The notes: a model not told the origin generated them from the sequence alone. A stretch of DNA of 64,000 bases from Paraescarpia echinospica (GCA_020002185.1 CM034536.1:11550622-11614621), one strand, 5' to 3'. Shown: positions 1 to 12,769, counted from the stretch's first letter. Made by a program: numbers and translations.

Positions 1-2363
1 AACGTCAACACTAACATGAACATGTCATATTCGACGTTGTCTAGGCAAAGTCAAGACGTTATTAATCGTCTTATTTTTATCAAATACGTCATGTTCAATA
101 CAAATTATTGCCGTGAGATCATACCGTTATCTGTGATTAAGAATAATCGTGTCACAAGAGTTGTAGTAGTATACGTCATTAACAAGGAAAATCTACTCCA
201 GCTTCCAACACAAAACGAAGTAGCATTCATTATTGTTGTGAGCACTGACAATTCAGTATCCCTTTCGTATTGTGTCATTTGTTTCATTCTGTTTAAAGGC
301 GTCACTGAAAGTTTATATTGAAATGCAGCTATACTCGTTATAAACCTGGTTGGCTTGTCATCACCCAGTACAGTAGTCAAAATATTGCATAGCCACGGAA
401 TTGCGCGATGCTCAAAATTGAGACACTAGATGTATACCGTTTCGACAGTAAGATTAATGGAAATCATTATGAGAATACCGTGGCGTGAATAATACTTTGA
501 GCAAGTTTGTGACAGTGTGCCTACATGCCCATACATATAACCCAGGTTGTCATAACATTAATTTCATTTTGGGGGTTTGAACGTGTTTACTGTTACTGCA
601 TTGACACATTGCATTTATTGTACAGTATAAATGTAGGCCTAATTTTACTTGAATACAATTGGTGGAAATAAAATACTACTTTTATTTCACCATATCAATT
701 ATATTACTAAATGTAACCATTATCATATAATTGTAATAATGTTTATACTTACCAGAAATATATTAATCGTAATTTATTACATTCATATTCTAAGTTATCA
801 TACATTTCAATAGTAATCATAACTTATTACATTTGTGGTGTAATCACATCACCCTTGGTATTGGCTTTTATATCAACTATAACTTCTCAACTCAAGTTTT
901 ATTTCCAGCATAATTATCTGTAAAGCTAATCGGTATCCAGCCGTGTTTTTTAAAGACACAACTTGATAATAAATATCAAATTATATAAATATATAAATCA
1001 AATTCATAAATAAAAAGATATAAAATTTATCAATCCAGTGAAGAGAAGGGTAGTAATCACAAACAGGCCTCAGGTAATATGTAATAGTAACAATTACAAA
1101 TATTGAAGTAATAGTAATAGGTTTAATAAAAACACAATATAATAGTATTAGGAAGCAATGTAATAGTAATTGATGGTATGGTTATTTAATTATTTACAAG
1201 GAAAAGAATATTCCACTAGTTTCAACAGGTTTTATGATTGCACTTCTGTGAATCACGGCCTTCAGTCAGTTTCACCCTGGAGGTTATGGAAGTTTACCCA
1301 GCAATAGCAGACACTGGGACAGTGTGACGTCTGCATGACTAAAGGGATTCAATAGTTTTTTGAAGTTGGCTCTCATGCCAACTATCCTTTTCACACAAGC
1401 CTGTATGGGATTACTGGCTGTCCATATATTACTAGGCCTAAACAACTGAGGTGTGAAAAACATCCTGATGTATTTGTACTTGTGCCAATAATCAACTGTC
1501 CACCAGGCAGCAGTAGTGCAGTATGGTTAATTACATCGATTATAATTCAAAAAGTTAATGTGACAGCGACATTGCTTTTGTTTTTCATTCCTATATAGTA
1601 CTGAAATATAAAATGAAAAATATGTTATATCCATAAACAGTGTAGTTAGCAGATAATACTAAATATGATAGTTATATTTTGTGGTAGATATTTATGCATA
1701 CCGTGTATATTTACTTGTGCATCTAATCGTGATAACATAAATAGCTTAGTCACTGTCTGTACATCTTTTACAACTTCCTGGTTGGTACCATATATAGGCT
1801 AACATACCAACAGCTGCAAACAAATCTGACATAATCGGTATACCCATATGTGACTGCTTGCTTTGTAGTTGAAACCTAGGCAACTTTCAAATAGGCCAAC
1901 AATTACAGACAAGTAGTATTCCATATACTGTATGTTACAACCACAATCTGACACGAGAATAACACTCATAAAAATGTACTTATTATTCTGTGTTATATGA
2001 GCTATATATAATATGGTGTATTTAATGTCTCTCATGTGTGGGGCAAACAGAAAATTGGGCAAAATTAAAATAAAATAAACAATGACATATGGCAAAGAAG
2101 AGTGTTTCTGTTGAATTAGTACGATGATTTATATTTATTTCAACAATTCCTGCAAATACAAACTATCTATAATACAATGTAATAACGTAATGTAGATCAG
2201 ATATTAATAAGGGAGTGTCAAAAATAACAATAATATTATACACAACTTGACAAAATGCATCTATTATTTACATGTGAAAAAACACAAATTATAAATAAAT
2301 ATAGCAGGTTAGTTATACACTACCACGTTGTTGTTTATAAAATATAAATTTACCAACACAAAT
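1..2363. other. AT-rich non-coding stretch
   Basis: No supported gene. The sequence is AT-rich with degenerate recurrences of GTAATAGTAA-like words around 680-1200. Short open frames on both strands lack codon bias or recognisable motifs. It reappears at 36030-38401 with many scattered substitutions. Confidence 0.6.
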
Positions 2364-2685
2364 GTAAGTTTTTATATAGCACAGTATCTCATCCTCAATA
2401 CTGTTCAATGCTCTATACACTTTACTCCCTGGCAGACCTGTTCAATCGAACACCATTTCAACTTCTCTGGGAATCATTCAGCCAATTAATGCATTAAAAC
2501 TATTCATACACAAATATCCACCACAGTCGGTAGCCAGTGGTGGATATTTATTTTTACAGCCGAGTGAACTGAAGCATCATAGAGTGAATAAACTGTTCAT
2601 GGTTCGATACGGCAGCTTAGGATTCGAACCCGGGTTGTCTCAAATAAGAGTCCAATGCTCTAGCCACTGTGCCACAGCGCTCCAC
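2364..2685 (-). mobile_element. tRNA-headed SINE, copy S1
   Basis: On the minus strand the element starts with a pol III-type head near 2685. An A box (TGGCACAGTGGC) and a perfect B box (GGTTCGAATCC) are spaced as in a tRNA. The body contains a short palindrome reading CCACCAC...GTGGTGG near 2519-2547. The 3' end carries the tail word GCTATATAAAAA, resembling LINE-derived SINE tails. Related copies lie at 13069 and 32692, and in copy B. It is not a functional tRNA, because the stems do not pair properly. The SINE superfamily is not assigned. Confidence 0.75.
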
Positions 2686-3911
2686 ATATCTGACAATGTA
2701 GACAACATGTATGAAACCACGTTCCATAAGACAACAAGTGTCTGACAATAACAATAAGTGTCGAAACAGTATTTATAATGGTATCCTTTTCCAGATACAC
2801 TGGCGAGCAGAAAGTGTTCCACTGCTACATTTTGATGTATGCCTCAAAATAACATTTAGATATTTCAATTTATAAACGTAGAAGTAAACACACACATACA
2901 ACAATCCATTTTTAGATTACAAAACACACATTCATGTTTCTAGAATGCTGTATTATTATGGTACAGAAGCTGGCATCCAAATTATACATTTATATACCTT
3001 ATTAATTTGTAGCTCGTTGACTTACTATATTGTTTCTCAGATGTTATGTCATTATGTCATGTTCTGTTGTTACAACACTAGGCCATTTGACTACCAGCAC
3101 AATAACGCTGGTTACAAGTATGATTCACACAACACGAAAGTGTGACAATCTTGTGACATTGTGAGCAACTTTACAATAAGTTTTCTTAACATTACATTAC
3201 ATTAACAATGCTTTTACCCCACGTACAATTAAACACATGCTACCGGTAATATTTATATTCATTACCAGATATGCAACTTTTCTCCTGCTTAGACGTTTGT
3301 GATTTGTTTACATTTTTGGCCTAACAAATATCCTTGTTTATCTCTTATTGTCAATATTTCCATCAACAACACATATATCGGCTCTATAAATGTTTGCTTT
3401 ATGCAAGATACTTTGGTCCAGGACATTCAATGTTGTCGACCTCTTACAAACAGAATAAATTGGTTATTAAAATGTCTGTATTGATCAACTAAAACATATA
3501 AAATCTATGCATTATTCAGTGAACGTTTCCACCTTGTTTTTCTGTTCTGTTTTCTCTTCTCGTTCAACACCAATCCCTGATATAATATGTTCTGGAAACA
3601 AAATGTTCATATACCTGATAGACATTAAATTTGCTACCCATGTTCCAAAACATGAATATCTTCATAATGTTGATTATATTTCATACGTTGTAAAGAGAAT
3701 AAATTATTTACAGAGAGAGCAAAACTAAATTTAAAAAAGCAATGCATTCCTTTGTGGGATGATTGAACCAAAGAATAACTACTCTATCTGAGACAGTACT
3801 TATTTTGGTACATGTATCATTGTACAATGCATTGCTGGATCGATCAACTCATTTATAGTAATGATCCAAGTTGTGCATCGGGTAAATTCGTGGCAAGGCT
3901 GTGTTATTTCT
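2686..3911. other. AT-rich non-coding stretch up to the A/B breakpoint
   Basis: Nothing recognisable. Short frames at 2945-3145, 3299-3484 and 3507-3728 show no motif, and indels between the two copies break them. Similarity with copy B ends at about 3911, just after the word TTATTTCTGAAAC. Confidence 0.55.
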
Positions 3912-4798
3912 GAAACCGAAGATGTTTACATTGAATTGACATGCCAACCACCTTTACTCATTGCTACTGTCGTTTTAACATAAACATTAAACGATGCAAT
4001 CAAATAGAAGATAACAAATGGCACAAAAGGCTACGGGGCAGATGCACGAATTTAGGACACCTAACCAAGACAAAAGCAAGACGAGCGATGAATTTCACAC
4101 ACCACTAATACTAACTATTGGAACCGGTTCAAATTATGTTCAATGCATGTATATGAAATGTCTAATTAAGTAATTAGCACGTGCCGTTGTAACTGTAAGA
4201 CATAATCTCAAATGTTTTGGTTAGTGGGCTCCCCCGACTGCATCCATTCCATTACCGGCGCGGCAGTGCCAGTGACCAGCGCTAGTGCCAGTTGCAGTGC
4301 CAGTGGCTAGGTATGTGGACAAAAATGTCAAGCTTGACCAATGTCTAAACAAATAACACTGATGAAAAGAGCTTTAAAAAACATAAACAATTATACCAAA
4401 ATCACTTAATTATGTTGAATATTAATGGAGTTATTGGTTTTTTGTTTCAGGAATCGGCCTTTGTTTTAGTCCTACTAAATACATACATTTGCATTACAGC
4501 TGTGTGACCGAAAATGTGACATTTTCCTCAAAAAAGCATGTAACTTCCTTAATAACAAAGATATCTTCATAAAATTTGGAATGAAGATATAGGGTAATTA
4601 GTTCTTTCAAATGATCTAATCAAAACTGCAATATAAGATACAAGTATTAATTAATTAGTGTTAATAATATTAATTACAGCCGTCCAGGGTTAAGTTAGTC
4701 ACTTTCATAGCTAAAATCTGAAAGAAATCCAATAACAGTGCTGCTTTGGAGGTGTTGTTTCCAAAGTTCTTCCCAGTCCACACCTGAAATTATAGAAA
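3912..4798. other. Copy-A-specific DNA without recognised genes
   Basis: This is the start of a 7.7-kb segment with no colinear counterpart in copy B. At 4261-4310 there is a short GC-rich degenerate tandem of AGTGCCAGT-like words. Otherwise I see only AT-rich sequence. Confidence 0.5.
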
Positions 4799-5368
4799 CT
4801 ATCCTAAAAATGAATCAGTAATATACAAAATGCAGTTGTTTTTACCTTTCAAAGCCAAATAGCTGTTCTTGCTTAGTTGTTTTGAATGAACAGAGTATTT
4901 GATGACAACGATGGGCTGTTCAGTGCTAGTATGGCTGGTACTTGGTTGGATTTCCTGAGAAATGTCAATGTGCAAGTCAAACTTCTGATTGCATATGGAC
5001 GAAAATTTGATTAATTCATTTGAATCACTAAGTTTTTTTAACTTAATGTCTATAGTTTGTGATACAGTTCTCTGAATTGCATAATTTAAGGTATTTGAGC
5101 CTTGTTCAACATAGATTGATGGAAAATGTGCTCGCAGTTGTCTCTCTGTCTTGGCTCTGCAACACACACCCGGGGTAATATACAAGTATAGTATGTATCC
5201 ATTACAAAGATCATAAACCTTTGGAAGAGTTGAGAAATTATCCAAAATATGCTGCTTTTTCAATACCAATATGGGTACCACTACCAGGTGGCCCTCCACA
5301 GAACTTCTTCTTTGGAGGCATCTATACATCATGAAAACGAAACAATATTTTTTAGAAATATATAACAA
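4799..5368 (-). CDS. Unassigned 189-codon open frame, possibly exonic
   Basis: I do not recognise this protein. An open frame of 189 codons is unlikely by chance in DNA this AT-rich. The central part (about codons 70-175) has a mixed, protein-like composition and no low complexity. A good splice acceptor (GTGTGTTGCAG followed by AGCCAAGACAG) lies near 5160-5155, and a donor (GAAAG then GTAAAAA) near 4846, so the real coding piece may be an exon of about 310 nt. Upstream in another frame near 5320 a second start reads MPPKKKFCGGPPGSG before a stop, so an ancient frameshift is possible. It could be a host exon or a transposon ORF remnant. Copy B lacks it. Confidence 0.35.
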   Translation of the reverse strand: MLYISKKYCFVFMMYRCLQRRSSVEGHLVVVPILVLKKQHILDNFSTLPKVYDLCNGYILYLYITPGVCCRAKTERQLRAHFPSIYVEQGSNTLNYAIQRTVSQTIDIKLKKLSDSNELIKFSSICNQKFDLHIDISQEIQPSTSHTSTEQPIVVIKYSVHSKQLSKNSYLALKGKNNCILYITDSFLG

Positions 5369-6535
5369 TTCAATAGATATGCAGAGCTAACAAGTTTGGC
5401 TTAAATGAAATTCCACCTGAAATGCAAAATAATTCTCTTTCCTTAAAGTAAAAACACTTCCTCTGCATCACACCCATAAGAGCACATGGTGATTTGTTTG
5501 TAAACATTGAACCAGAGCCAATCAGATTGAGAGAAATTGGTCACATGACCTGAATGCGTGTTTTAGCGACGAAAAGAACCGGTCATAAATCCACAATCAT
5601 CTGCTTTATGGTAAATCATCTGGCAATTAAACACATATTTCTGATGTCCTAAATCATAACTACAGCTGCACAAAACATAAAATATATGATTTCTACAATA
5701 TAAATATGTTTAAATCAGCAGAGATGGTGCAAACATTTTCATTTGCCATGACGCATCTGCATCTCAAAATTCCGCAAGCTGACAAACCACTTCGCAACAT
5801 AAGATCATTTTAAAACTTCGCCAGTTGAGATAAAAACCTATATTTTATGTCTATATACCTTTCATTACCGCCTATAGAGTTTATCACAGTTTTATTTTGT
5901 GTTGAAATGGGGACTGGTTTTCAGAAAAGCGTCCAAGGCTAAATAATTGTCGGATTTGAACAAATCATAAACGCAGCAGTCAAGAAATATCCCAACTACG
6001 TCATATCCAGTGAATCACTGGGATTTTCTGTTCCAAAAGCCAGTCACAGTGCGCTCCTTGTGGGGATGCCCTCAACGCCAAGTGAGACCCCGGAAGCACG
6101 TATTTGGAACAAAAATGGCGGACACTGATCGACAGATATCCACGTACCTACAGTGGCAATGGCTACGCACGATTCGATTGTCGTTAGGCAACTAACATTA
6201 TTTTAAAAGCGTAATTGACATAACAAGCAAGCCTATGTATTTGTTAACTAACTGTGTGTGCAATTAAGTCTTAGCTACATGGCAGTGTTTCTATTTAATC
6301 AAAACCAGACTTTATTGTGCACATACCTCATTCGTTTACCCTGTCTGCGTGTTTACTGTTCGCAACATGTGCGAGACATCGTTTATAATTTCGTTCGCAG
6401 GAGAGTTCGATCGGAAGGTGCAACTATTGATTATGGTATATATTCACTTTCCTAAAATGCGTTAAAAATTGTAATTAACTCAGAATGCAAGTTTAAAATA
6501 TGATGGTAATGCTCTGACGTCGTTGGAAAATTAAG
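5369..6535. other. Copy-A-specific spacer, possible promoter-like patch
   Basis: No firm gene. The stretch 6010-6180 is less AT-rich and contains a good start context (AAAATGGCGGAC at about 6111) followed by 26 open codons. This could be a first exon or chance. No splice partner was found, and the region is absent from copy B. Confidence 0.3.
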
Positions 6536-7515
6536 ATTGAGGAGGTTGAGCCGAAGTTTCAGCACTCCGCTGTCGGATATGACATCAGAATAAAATAATA
6601 TCTCTTACCGACTATCGCCTGGCTGCGTGACTTCGCCAGAACGATAGTCTGGCTCTGAATGACCCTTTTGAATATTATGCCATGAGAGCTGCCACCTAGT
6701 GAATATGCATGTGATTAAAAGGCATTAAACTACGAGAAACGTTTAATGTCGGTTTAATTTGTGTGTGACATGTTTCAGTATAAGTTTAATGTTGAATAGT
6801 TGTCATAGTGTAGTATTATCTGACAAAAGTGGATCCTTATTGAATTTGTTATTTCATAGTTGGCCTGAGAGCCAATCATCGTCTATACCCGAATCTGGGG
6901 TAAAGCCCCCTATCGGTAACAACGGCTGGAGTTTAATATTCCAGTCCGTTGTGACGGGCCAATGCTGCCACCTCACGGCGGCTGGATAATCGCGTCTAGA
7001 AAAAAAAACGAGCGGGGAAGAGGTGCTGTTGAAGATTTTTTCGCGATGATTTTCAACATTTGTGCAGGAATACAGGGGTGGGTGAGTGTTGCAGAAGATT
7101 TTCACGGAACAATTACGAAATTGTGTCATGCTGTAAAGCATTTTTAAATCAAAACTCGAATGGCGCTCACAAATAAATCTTCAAAACCCAACAAAATGTT
7201 GGTGGAGCTAAGCCTCCCACTATGTCTATGAACACATCAATTTAATTTGCGTAATGCATGAATAGTTTGTCTTAAAATGTATTGCCGACTCTAAACGTAA
7301 AGGACACTTGTTTATGGGAAAATATTATAATTTGTCCAGGAAGTCAATACTTGTAACAACAGAGACATAGGCACCAGAACGAAATTAACATTGTCTGGGA
7401 TGAGCCGGAGCTTCAGCACCACTCTCCACTGTCGGTCGGATCATGTCAGAGAAAACGGGGGGAGGAAGCTGTTGAATATTATTCGCGGCGACGTTTAACA
7501 TTTTGAAGCTGACCA
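6536..7515. repeat. Cluster of a degenerate dispersed repeat
   Basis: Three related patches occur near 6540-6600, 6905-7070 and 7395-7510. They share words such as GAGCCG(A/G)AG(T/C)TTCAGCA. A second shared block has GCTGTTGAA preceded by an AACG-GGG tract and followed by TTCGC and GCGACG. A fourth relative lies at 14425-14550, with its B counterpart at 46165-46290. The family is unknown to me; it may be an old transposon or a shared non-coding element. Confidence 0.45.
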
Positions 7516-7720
7516 GAAACCTCGACTTGTACCACCAATGCGTATATTGTACCTCCAGTTGTTCTATTTTAACATCCGAGTTAGAATAATTATGCAGAGC
7601 CCTTTTTAAAATGTGTTTTTGCATGTTGACCGCAGAAACGGATCACAGCTAGCGAGACTAGCCAAAGTTAATTACATGACATTCACTAGGTTGGAACGTG
7701 TGGGAATGTGTGAGAGGAGG

Positions 7721-8161
7721 GGTAAGACCACACTTAGATTTTACCTAGGCGGTCATTATAACGTTTCCTTCATTTCCTGCAAAATTTGTCACACAATTTT
7801 CTTTAAAATTTCTCAGCATATTAATCTCCACTGACACAAGTGCTGAAGAAAATTAGTGAAATTCTTATACCTCATTTTTCAGATAAATCCATCCAAACCT
7901 GACACCCCTCAATTTTGCCCCAATCTGGTGACGGTTTTTGAAATATTGGTGCGTTCTGCAAAATAGCCACTGTGCGAATATGCAAGCGACTAGCGTATAT
8001 TTTTTTTTACCACGTGAAAGATCTAATGCCGTAGTACATTCAGTATTCACTGGACTAACATGTGCCAAGTCAAAGTGCTCAAAAAATTAATACATCACAC
8101 CAAAATGTTTTCAAGGGCACTCTTTCAATAATGACGGGCGAATCCTTAAAGTGGTCTTACC
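7721..8161. mobile_element. MITE-like element with GGTAAGACCAC termini
   Basis: The ends are inverted repeats: GGTAAGACCACACTTAG at the left, and the complement of GGTAAGACCACTTTAAG at the right. The length is about 441 bp, with no transposase. Short frames inside (for example 7865-8068 on minus) match frames in the related element at 42674-43124, but only because the DNA is related. The element is inverted relative to its relative in copy B. The flank on one side (8162-8362) is also shared with copy B. No clear target-site duplication was found. Confidence 0.7.
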
Positions 8162-8362
8162 GCAAATAGATCTTCTGAATCTTGCAAATCTTCACGAAAG
8201 TTAGATGTATATCAATCTATGCATATATTAACCACAAAAGGAAAATTACACTATCTCAATAACAATTAAAATATGCGTCATCAAACTGTGCACACCTCCA
8301 ATATAAACAGCGTCTTGAGTTGGTTTATACATGCTCATTCGGTACCTTATACCACATACTGT
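8162..8362 (-). repeat. Fragment of repeat R, inverted
   Basis: The reverse complement matches the last 200 bp or so of repeat R in copy B (40410-40613 and 42460-42666), including AGATCTTCTGAATCTTGCAA. Similarity stops at 8362, where another inverted-repeat element begins. In copy B the same flank sits next to the same MITE, so MITE plus R is an inherited unit that differs in orientation between copies. Confidence 0.6.
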
Positions 8363-8364
8363 TA

Positions 8365-8859
8365 CGGTGTCGGGCTTACATTTATCCGGGCGTTAAATTT
8401 TATCCGGGTGATGTTTATGTGCATATGTAAAGCATAATATTTGGCACCAGTAGATCACGTAGTGATAACTAATATCCAGTAGTTAAATATGTTACGTTTG
8501 TTGTCATAATACGAGCGTTATAGTTAGAGTACATAATTATAATTTACTGTTTCAGATTTGTGACCAAGTGAGTGAGTAAGTCACGTGACGTGTACGTGGA
8601 GAGGAAACTGTTTTACGACAGAAATTGTTTATGTCTATGGGAAGCAAACATTTTATAATTTATGTATATATATATGTATAGACATATATGTAAATATATA
8701 TATATATATACAAACTGTATAAACATACATAACGCCCGGATAAATGAAAACGCGACAGTCGTAGCTGGTGCTAAATACATTCCCCTAGATACGCGCACGC
8801 GCAGAAACGTCACCCGGATATTATTTAATGCCCTGATAAATGTATAAGCGCGACAACGG
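8365..8859. mobile_element. MITE-like element with TTATCCGGGCG terminal repeats
   Basis: Inverted repeats of about 45 bp face each other. The left arm reads GTCGGGCTTACATTTATCC and then GGGCGTTAAA...ATCCGGGTGA. The right arm is the complement of GTCGCGCTTATACATTTATC and then AGGGCATTAAA...ATCCGGGTGA. The interior includes a TATA-rich microsatellite at 8660-8710. No coding capacity. Present only in copy A here. Confidence 0.65.
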
Positions 8860-11037
8860 ACCAAATCGGAAAAAGGCCCATACCGGTATCGGACGTCCGC
8901 CATCTTGACCAAAATCGGAATACCATGATTAGTTGTCCCAAATCGGAATATGCAATTAGACACATGTCACGTGATCAACCAATTGTAATTACTGTTATGT
9001 ATTGATAACATGTACAATAAAATAATGTATCTTGCTATATGTTCCGATTCACAGAAACTCCGTTAGTTGGCGCCACTTGATTCGAATGGGACGTAAACAG
9101 AGATCGTATATAGAGAGATATGTCACTTCTTCGTCGCCATTTTGAATTTTGAGCCACTAGCGTCCCTACCACCCCTAGCGGCCGTGTTTCATCAAATGTT
9201 TAGGCACAGCAATCAGCTTGTGTAATGTCCTCGTCCCCCACCCCTGCATTTGATTTAGGGTGTTCTACATGATTAATTCACATTTTTTTCAATTAATGCT
9301 TGATTAATTAGTTGCCTAATATATGTGTCAACCTAACTGCGATCCAAAATCATATACTAGCAAAATATTCAGAATAAAAATCCCACGTAAATACCACTGT
9401 TGGTGTATAAGACAACTGTTCTTTATAGTCCGGGACATCATGACTTCTGATATGGTTTAGATTATAACTACCCACCCACCTACCAAAGTTACAGATAAAT
9501 ACTTATTAGGTTGTCCCATTTCATACTAAACTTACTTTTTGCGTAAGTTATAAACACAGGTTTATGAGTTGATCATATATTTATTCTTTCAGTTCATCTG
9601 CACTAGGTATGTTCGAGAACAGATCACCAAATTAAATTACCATCAACATAAACAATTTAGGTACATACATGTACAATATAATATCACATATAAAATGTTG
9701 CAGATCTTCCACAAACATCCATACACAATCAGTCATAATCGTGATGGCATGCTTGATGGGTACTAATCGTGACAGACCAAATGAATGCCTATATGAAACA
9801 CAATGTTTTTATAGATTAATTGTTAATGAAGTTTGGGATTCCATAATACACTTTTATAATGTATTGTATATATATATCTGGCTTAAGTAGTACATTGTGT
9901 GATTATAACAAATATTACTCAGACAATATTATATCAGATAAACGTACTAAAAGATAAATCATATTAATCATTCATGTCTCAGTCATTCAAGCAGATCATT
10001 TATTCATGGTTCGACACTTATGCTTTTCTTTTTCTTTTAACCTTAGAGTCCGTCAAAGATCTGATCTCAAAGAAGTGGTGCATTCTGCACCTCAAGTAAC
10101 ACCTGAGAATAGCAGATATTTTCCAATGTTGACCAATGTATATATGATATAATAATACCAATAATCAGAATAATTTAGAACCACATGAACATAAATAGTT
10201 TGCAATATATGTGCAATGAACCTATATTTTCCATGTTGCAGTTTCTTAGCTGCCTTTCAAAGAATGCAGTGGTTTCTACTACCCCATCTGGGGTCAGTAG
10301 AAGATCAGCTGGCATGGTGATAGTGTTCCAATTTCTTTACCTCGAGCTGCAAATCCATTAATTTCTTAAATGATACAACCGTATTCATATCTACTTACTG
10401 GTAACTGGTGCCACACCAATTTTACACATGTACATGTATATATGGTAGACCAAATCTATGTTTATCATATATGCTCAGTACAGCACTGTGGTCTCTGCCA
10501 TTTTATAACACCCCTCATTCCCAGTCAGTGTCCTTAAGTTGCAGATCTATGTTAGAACAGTTTGTTTCTCTATATCTTGTTTAATATCCTACAAAAACAT
10601 ATTATTGTGTGTCAAAACATACATTTTGAATATAATTACTTTTTTAAATACACAATACTTTTAAAAAGTATATTTTCAATATGGTATGATCATTGATAAT
10701 ACAATGAATTAATACAGCCCCTCCCGCTTTTGGAAAGGGCTGTAGACTGCAGGGACTACTGTACTGAAGTAGAACGACATCAGTATGCTATCTATTACCT
10801 GGGCTATGCTTTGAACACCTGCTGGGTTAAAGGTCGGCTCAGGAGTGGTCTCATCGGCAGTCACAACACTTGCGTAGGTGTGGTCGTTGGTCTGTGTAAT
10901 ACAAATTTATATCTCTTTTTAATACTAGTCTTTTGCTGATTAATGTGTATACTCCTAAATCAAATAGATTTGATACAGATATTGCAAATAGAATTATTAT
11001 CCAATCGTTTCACAATTTCTATATGTATTAAAATGTA
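8860..11037. other. Copy-A-specific spacer
   Basis: About 2.2 kb in which I see no supported gene, RNA or element. It is AT-rich, with scattered short frames (9569-9890, 10730-10939) lacking motifs. Confidence 0.5.
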
Positions 11038-11882
11038 TACCGTAAATTTCCGTGTATAATACGCCCCCATGTATAATGCGCACCCTGACTTTTGCTAAAT
11101 TTTGATAGAATTTCTATATCACCATGTATAATACGCACCCCGGCTTTTGACATCAATCCCCGATTTCCTCGCTTCTAATATTTTGCTTGAACCCACGCAT
11201 CCATCTCAGAATCGTAACCATGTCACCTACACAAATTACGGCATTGCTGTAGCTTGCCGATTGCGCAACTGATTAAATCAGGGCTTGCTAGAACTTACAT
11301 TGTGTCGTTCTGATTTCACTTTTAAATTAACACCAAGTTCTATTAGGAAATGTTACATGCAAATCTGATATTTTAACTGCGAAGCATATATGCGCTACAT
11401 TCGTCTTTATTTACATTCACAACATTTGTATTTACAACTTTAAACATGGAGTCACACTTGTTGACACTCGCCCCGTGACGCGGGCATAATTCACGTGATT
11501 CTGGAACGCCAATCATAATCATAGCGGGACGCTTCCCGGGCTGCGCTTCCCGGTCTCGTACGCTTCTCGTTCATTGGTGTTATTCGCGATGTCAGACATC
11601 CGGGCTTTCGTCTCTGTCATTTCTCGCAGCTAGTTTAGGGCTGCAGAGGCGGTTACGGGAGTGCGATTCTTGCTTTCGGCTGCGGTGGTTTACGTGATTG
11701 TGACATCACGCCGACTTTGATAATATTACTAGTTTCTAGCAGCGTTATCCTGGTCTGCGAACATTGATAAATTGGTCTGACAAAAATTTTGTTTACCCTT
11801 AGCACCATGTATAATACGCACCCCGACTTTTGAGTGAAAAGTGAAGGAAAAAATTTGTAATTATACACGGAAATTTACGGTA
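11038..11882. mobile_element. Inverted-repeat transposon with TACCGTAAATTTCCG termini
   Basis: Both ends read TACCGTAAATTTCCGTGTAT inward as inverted repeats, and TA at each end suits a TA target. Subterminal direct repeats of CATGTATAATACGCACCCCG lie near 11069, 11122 and 11808. The interior 11465-11650 is distinctly GC-rich. No transposase frame is present, so this is a non-autonomous DNA element of about 845 bp. Its right third is conserved in copy B (43126-43366). Confidence 0.75.
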
Positions 11883-12769
11883 CTGTTATTACATATTATT
11901 GTATGGCCATATATAATCCAGATTTAAAACATCTAAAAATAATGCAAAATAAAATAAGAAAAAAATGCCTGGTTCAAATAAAGTGTGACAAGAGACCAAA
12001 CAATTTAAGTTATCAAAACTTGCATTTTTCGGCGTTTTATTATGCGAAACATGTCAAAGTTTGAAATAAAATGTGAATTAACATAAAGTTCCATGAGACA
12101 ATTTAAAAACCGAGCATATACTGATGGAAGTTTAACCAAAATACTGCCTAAAGATGCAATTTTCAACTGTGTTTGCTCATCCTTTAGCTTGGAACAAAAT
12201 CAATATGAATATTTCCTTGTAGGAATCATATGTCAGGTAAACCAAATTCACAATAATGTTATCATCATTTTTGAGATTTTTATATGAAATTTGTCTCATG
12301 AACCTCATAAAATATGAATAATGACTTTTAAAAGTATTCATAATACATTACATATGAACTAAGTACAGCTTTGACTTTCATTACCTCCTTAGTAGACATG
12401 TTTTCTAATCAGATGCCAAATATTAGTAGCATATCGGTATATTTCGTGAAATTATGGCATTCTGAATATTTGCCTATGTTTGGTTTTATGTTATGGTCGG
12501 GATAACTTGAAGTATTCATATGTTGTAAGGCAAAACATGATAATTGGAACATATAAGTAATAAAAATTAGCCATGCTAACATCAATAAGTGTAATAATAT
12601 TCATCACAGTCGATATGGTAATGTGTATATTGACCAAACAGGCCATCAAGAGACTTAATTTCATTGGCATATCGCACAGATGGTGGCCAGAGCATGATAG
12701 TTTTTAGTGTAGAAATAAGTTGTTTTATCATTTAAAGGTGCTAACGGTAAGTGAAAGAACAATTTTAAC
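11883..12769. other. Spacer, partly shared with copy B
   Basis: The first 80 bp continue the flank shared with B 43367-43449, showing that the transposon occupies the same locus in both copies. The rest is specific to copy A. No gene is supported; the 64-codon frame at 12093-12287 has no recognisable motif. Confidence 0.45.

Noticed and set aside
2630..2690. A tRNA gene on the minus strand
   Set aside because: A and B boxes are present, but the acceptor and anticodon stems do not pair and the sequence continues as a SINE body.
7865..8068. Conserved 67-73-residue protein shared with 42758-42979
   Set aside because: Both lie inside related MITEs; conservation follows from the DNA element.
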